From the NCBI GenBank assembly GCA_964411675.1, contig CAYPLR010000013.1:1-41769 (forward strand): 41,769 nt of DNA, written 5' to 3'. The DNA comes from JAAYBG01 sp964411675. Its GTDB lineage: Bacteria; Bacillota_I; Bacilli_A; ML615J-28; CAG-698. A program made the position numbers and the translations under genes. The notes beneath the pieces were generated by a model. That model worked only from the letters and a program-made list of their open reading frames with translations, made no database searches and was not told the DNA's origin. Of the stretch, positions 40,469-41,769 are shown in pieces (positions within the stretch are counted from its first letter, which is position 1; each line of letters opens with the position of its first letter).

Positions 40469-41098
40469 ATGAATCGATACTATGATTTATTAAAGAATAA
40501 TTTCCTAGATTTTAATCGCATTTTATTGGATAAATATCATCAATTGCAGTTAAATGAACTTGATGTTGTTATTCTAATGAAACTAAATAGCTACTTGATT
40601 CAAGGAGAAAAATCGGTATCTTTTGATCAACTTGTTTCAACAATGACGGCTACTGAGGAAGAATGTAGTAATCGTATTATCGACTTAGTCAATAAAGAAA
40701 TCATATCGATGGAACTTTCGAAGGAAACAGGGAAAGAAACATATAGCCTAGATGAACTTTATCGAAAACTTAGTTTTATCATTGATGGTGACGATGAAAA
40801 AATAGATAAACAAGAACAGAAACAATGGATAAAGACGACAATTAACGATTTAGAAAGAGAACTTAAGAAAATATTGACCCCATTGGAAATCCAAATGGTT
40901 AATAAATGGTATATTGATTATCATTACCAATATGAAGAAGTATGTGAAGCTTTATTAGAAACTTTAAGAATAAAAAATCGTGGAATGAATTTCATGGATC
41001 GTTATTTGTATAAACAACACAATAAAGTAGAAAGCACAGTAGAAGTAAAAGAAAATATCCAAGATCTATTCAGTAAGGTTTATAATGGACACCAATGA
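40469..41098 (+). CDS. dnaD: DnaD-like primosomal protein
   Basis: DnaD helps load the replicative helicase and remodels DNA at replication origins in Bacillota. The 209-residue protein has an N-terminal winged-helix-like region (DYYDLL... LNSYLIQGEKSVSFDQL) and a C-terminal DnaD/DnaB-type helical domain (about 125-190) with WIKTTINDLERELKKILTP and EALLETLRIKNRGMNFMDRYL, comparable to the YxxxI motif region. Its pairing with nth is the classic dnaD-nth order. AGGAG precedes ATG. The end overlaps nth by 14 bases. Confidence 0.88.
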   Translation: MNRYYDLLKNNFLDFNRILLDKYHQLQLNELDVVILMKLNSYLIQGEKSVSFDQLVSTMTATEEECSNRIIDLVNKEIISMELSKETGKETYSLDELYRKLSFIIDGDDEKIDKQEQKQWIKTTINDLERELKKILTPLEIQMVNKWYIDYHYQYEEVCEALLETLRIKNRGMNFMDRYLYKQHNKVESTVEVKENIQDLFSKVYNGHQ

Positions 41099-41708
41099 TA
41101 TTTTAGAAATCCTCACTTTAATGCACCCCGATGCTCGCTGTGAATTAAATTATAAAACAAAATTCCAACTATTAATTTCTGTCGTATTGTCTGCTCAAAC
41201 AACCGATATTCTAGTGAATAAGGTAACAGAAGTGTTATTTTTAAAGTATCCAAAAATTATAAATCTAGCAGAAGCCGATGAAAGCAGTGTAAAAGAGATT
41301 ATTAAAACAATAGGGCTTGCCAATACAAAAGCAAAAAATATCATTGCTTTGTCGAAAAGATTACTGGCTGATGGTCATCAAGAAATTCCTTGTGATTATG
41401 ATTATTTGATTACTCTTCCTGGAGTGGGTCGTAAAACTGCCAATGTCGTTCTGGCCGAAGGCTTTCATATCCCGAGAATCGCAGTGGACACTCACGTATT
41501 ACGGGTATCTAATCGTTTGGGATTTGTTAATAGTAGTGATCCCGTGGTTGTTGAAGAAAAATTAATGCAATTATATCCTCAAAGATTATGGCATCAAGTT
41601 CATTTACAATTACTATTTTTTGGTCGTTATTTTTGTAAAGCAAAAAATCCTCAATGTGAGCACTGCCCATTGATTTCTATATGCCAATATAAAAGCACAT
41701 TAGACTAA
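41085..41708 (+). CDS. nth: Endonuclease III (DNA glycosylase/AP lyase)
   Basis: Nth removes oxidised pyrimidines and nicks the abasic site. The 207-residue protein has the helix-hairpin-helix LPGVGRKTA (111-119) with catalytic Lys117, catalytic Asp135 in VDTHV, and the iron-sulfur ligands Cys184, Cys191, Cys194 and Cys200 in the C-x6-C-x2-C-x5-C pattern. AAGG lies upstream inside dnaD. Translation is coupled to dnaD through the overlap. Confidence 0.97.
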   Translation: MDTNDILEILTLMHPDARCELNYKTKFQLLISVVLSAQTTDILVNKVTEVLFLKYPKIINLAEADESSVKEIIKTIGLANTKAKNIIALSKRLLADGHQEIPCDYDYLITLPGVGRKTANVVLAEGFHIPRIAVDTHVLRVSNRLGFVNSSDPVVVEEKLMQLYPQRLWHQVHLQLLFFGRYFCKAKNPQCEHCPLISICQYKSTLD

Positions 41709-41715
41709 TGTGCTT
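41693..41715 (+). other. Perfect hairpin spanning the nth stop codon
   Basis: AAGCACATTA (41693-41702) pairs perfectly with TAATGTGCTT (41706-41715) around GAC. No T-run follows, so it is more likely an mRNA 3'-end stabiliser or the first half of a double terminator. Confidence 0.55.
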
Positions 41716-41727
41716 CAGACTGTTGAC

Positions 41728-41751
41728 AAAGCCCTTTTAAAAAAGGCTTTT
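41728..41751 (+). terminator. Rho-independent terminator after nth
   Basis: AAAGCC (41728-41733) pairs with GGCTTT (41745-41750), with further T/A pairing inside, and is followed by T. Confidence 0.65.
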
Positions 41752-41769
41752 CAAATAATAAAATCAACT

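Noticed and set aside
1..41769. CRISPR arrays, prophage, transposases, tRNA or rRNA genes
   Set aside because: I saw no regularly spaced repeats, no integrase or transposase motifs, and no tRNA or rRNA sequence.
1..41769. Mycoplasma genetic code (TGA as Trp)
   Set aside because: TGA ends tatD, rlmN, rpe and dnaD at sensible places, and tryptophans are encoded by TGG.

Overview
The window is a 41.8 kb, AT-rich, almost wholly coding chromosomal segment of a low-GC Gram-positive-type bacterium. Gene content and order (rpsL-rpsG-fusA-tuf, ftsY-ylxM-ffh, rpmB/fakA-recG-plsX-rnc, dnaD-nth) are those of Bacillota and their wall-less relatives. TGA ends several genes (tatD, rlmN, rpe, dnaD), so the standard bacterial code is used and not the Mycoplasma code. 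Loss of the fab genes between plsX and rnc, small gene sizes and the gene mix suggest a lineage near Acholeplasma, Izemoplasma, Haloplasma or Erysipelotrichia. That placement is inference. A run of exactly 100 N shows that this is a scaffolded draft assembly.

Layout. Bases 1-4442 hold the tail of an upstream gene and the translation operon rpsL-rpsG-fusA-tuf, behind a strong promoter and a structured leader. Bases 4580-7054 encode a four-module sulfur-trafficking fusion (CoA-disulfide reductase, rhodanese, TusA, DsrE-like). Then come tatD with a membrane-anchored HtrA-like protease, a small orphan flavoprotein-like gene on the minus strand, ychF-cinA, and the SRP cluster ftsY-ylxM-ffh followed by an unknown 579-residue helical protein. 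ruvA and ruvB are divergent instead of forming the usual operon. ruvB leads into queA-tgt, a lipoprotein gene, lgt and ftsZ. A 45-residue basic protein and folT, the latter behind a tetrahydrofolate riboswitch, precede the glycolytic pair gpmI-eno.

Bases 28101-34404 hold an unknown gene, a PHP phosphoesterase, and a tightly coupled run rsmB-rlmN-rsgA-rpe-thiN (rRNA modification, ribosome assembly, pentose and thiamine metabolism). thiN looks broken only because a scaffold gap sits between two copies of the same 55 bases. Collapsing the copies restores an intact gene. rpmB runs convergently. The last part is fakA-recG-plsX-rnc, then dnaD-nth.

Most of the window is housekeeping. The points most worth a second look are the riboswitch with its legible expression platform, the sulfur-transfer fusion with a CRP/FNR-like box at the activator position, a calcium-loop-like insertion beside the protease active site, the orphan FAD-site protein, the ruvA inversion, the uncharacterised helical protein after ffh, the structured rpsL leader and the false gap in thiN. 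I found no CRISPR array, prophage, insertion sequence, tRNA or rRNA, and no convincing wholly new multi-gene system.
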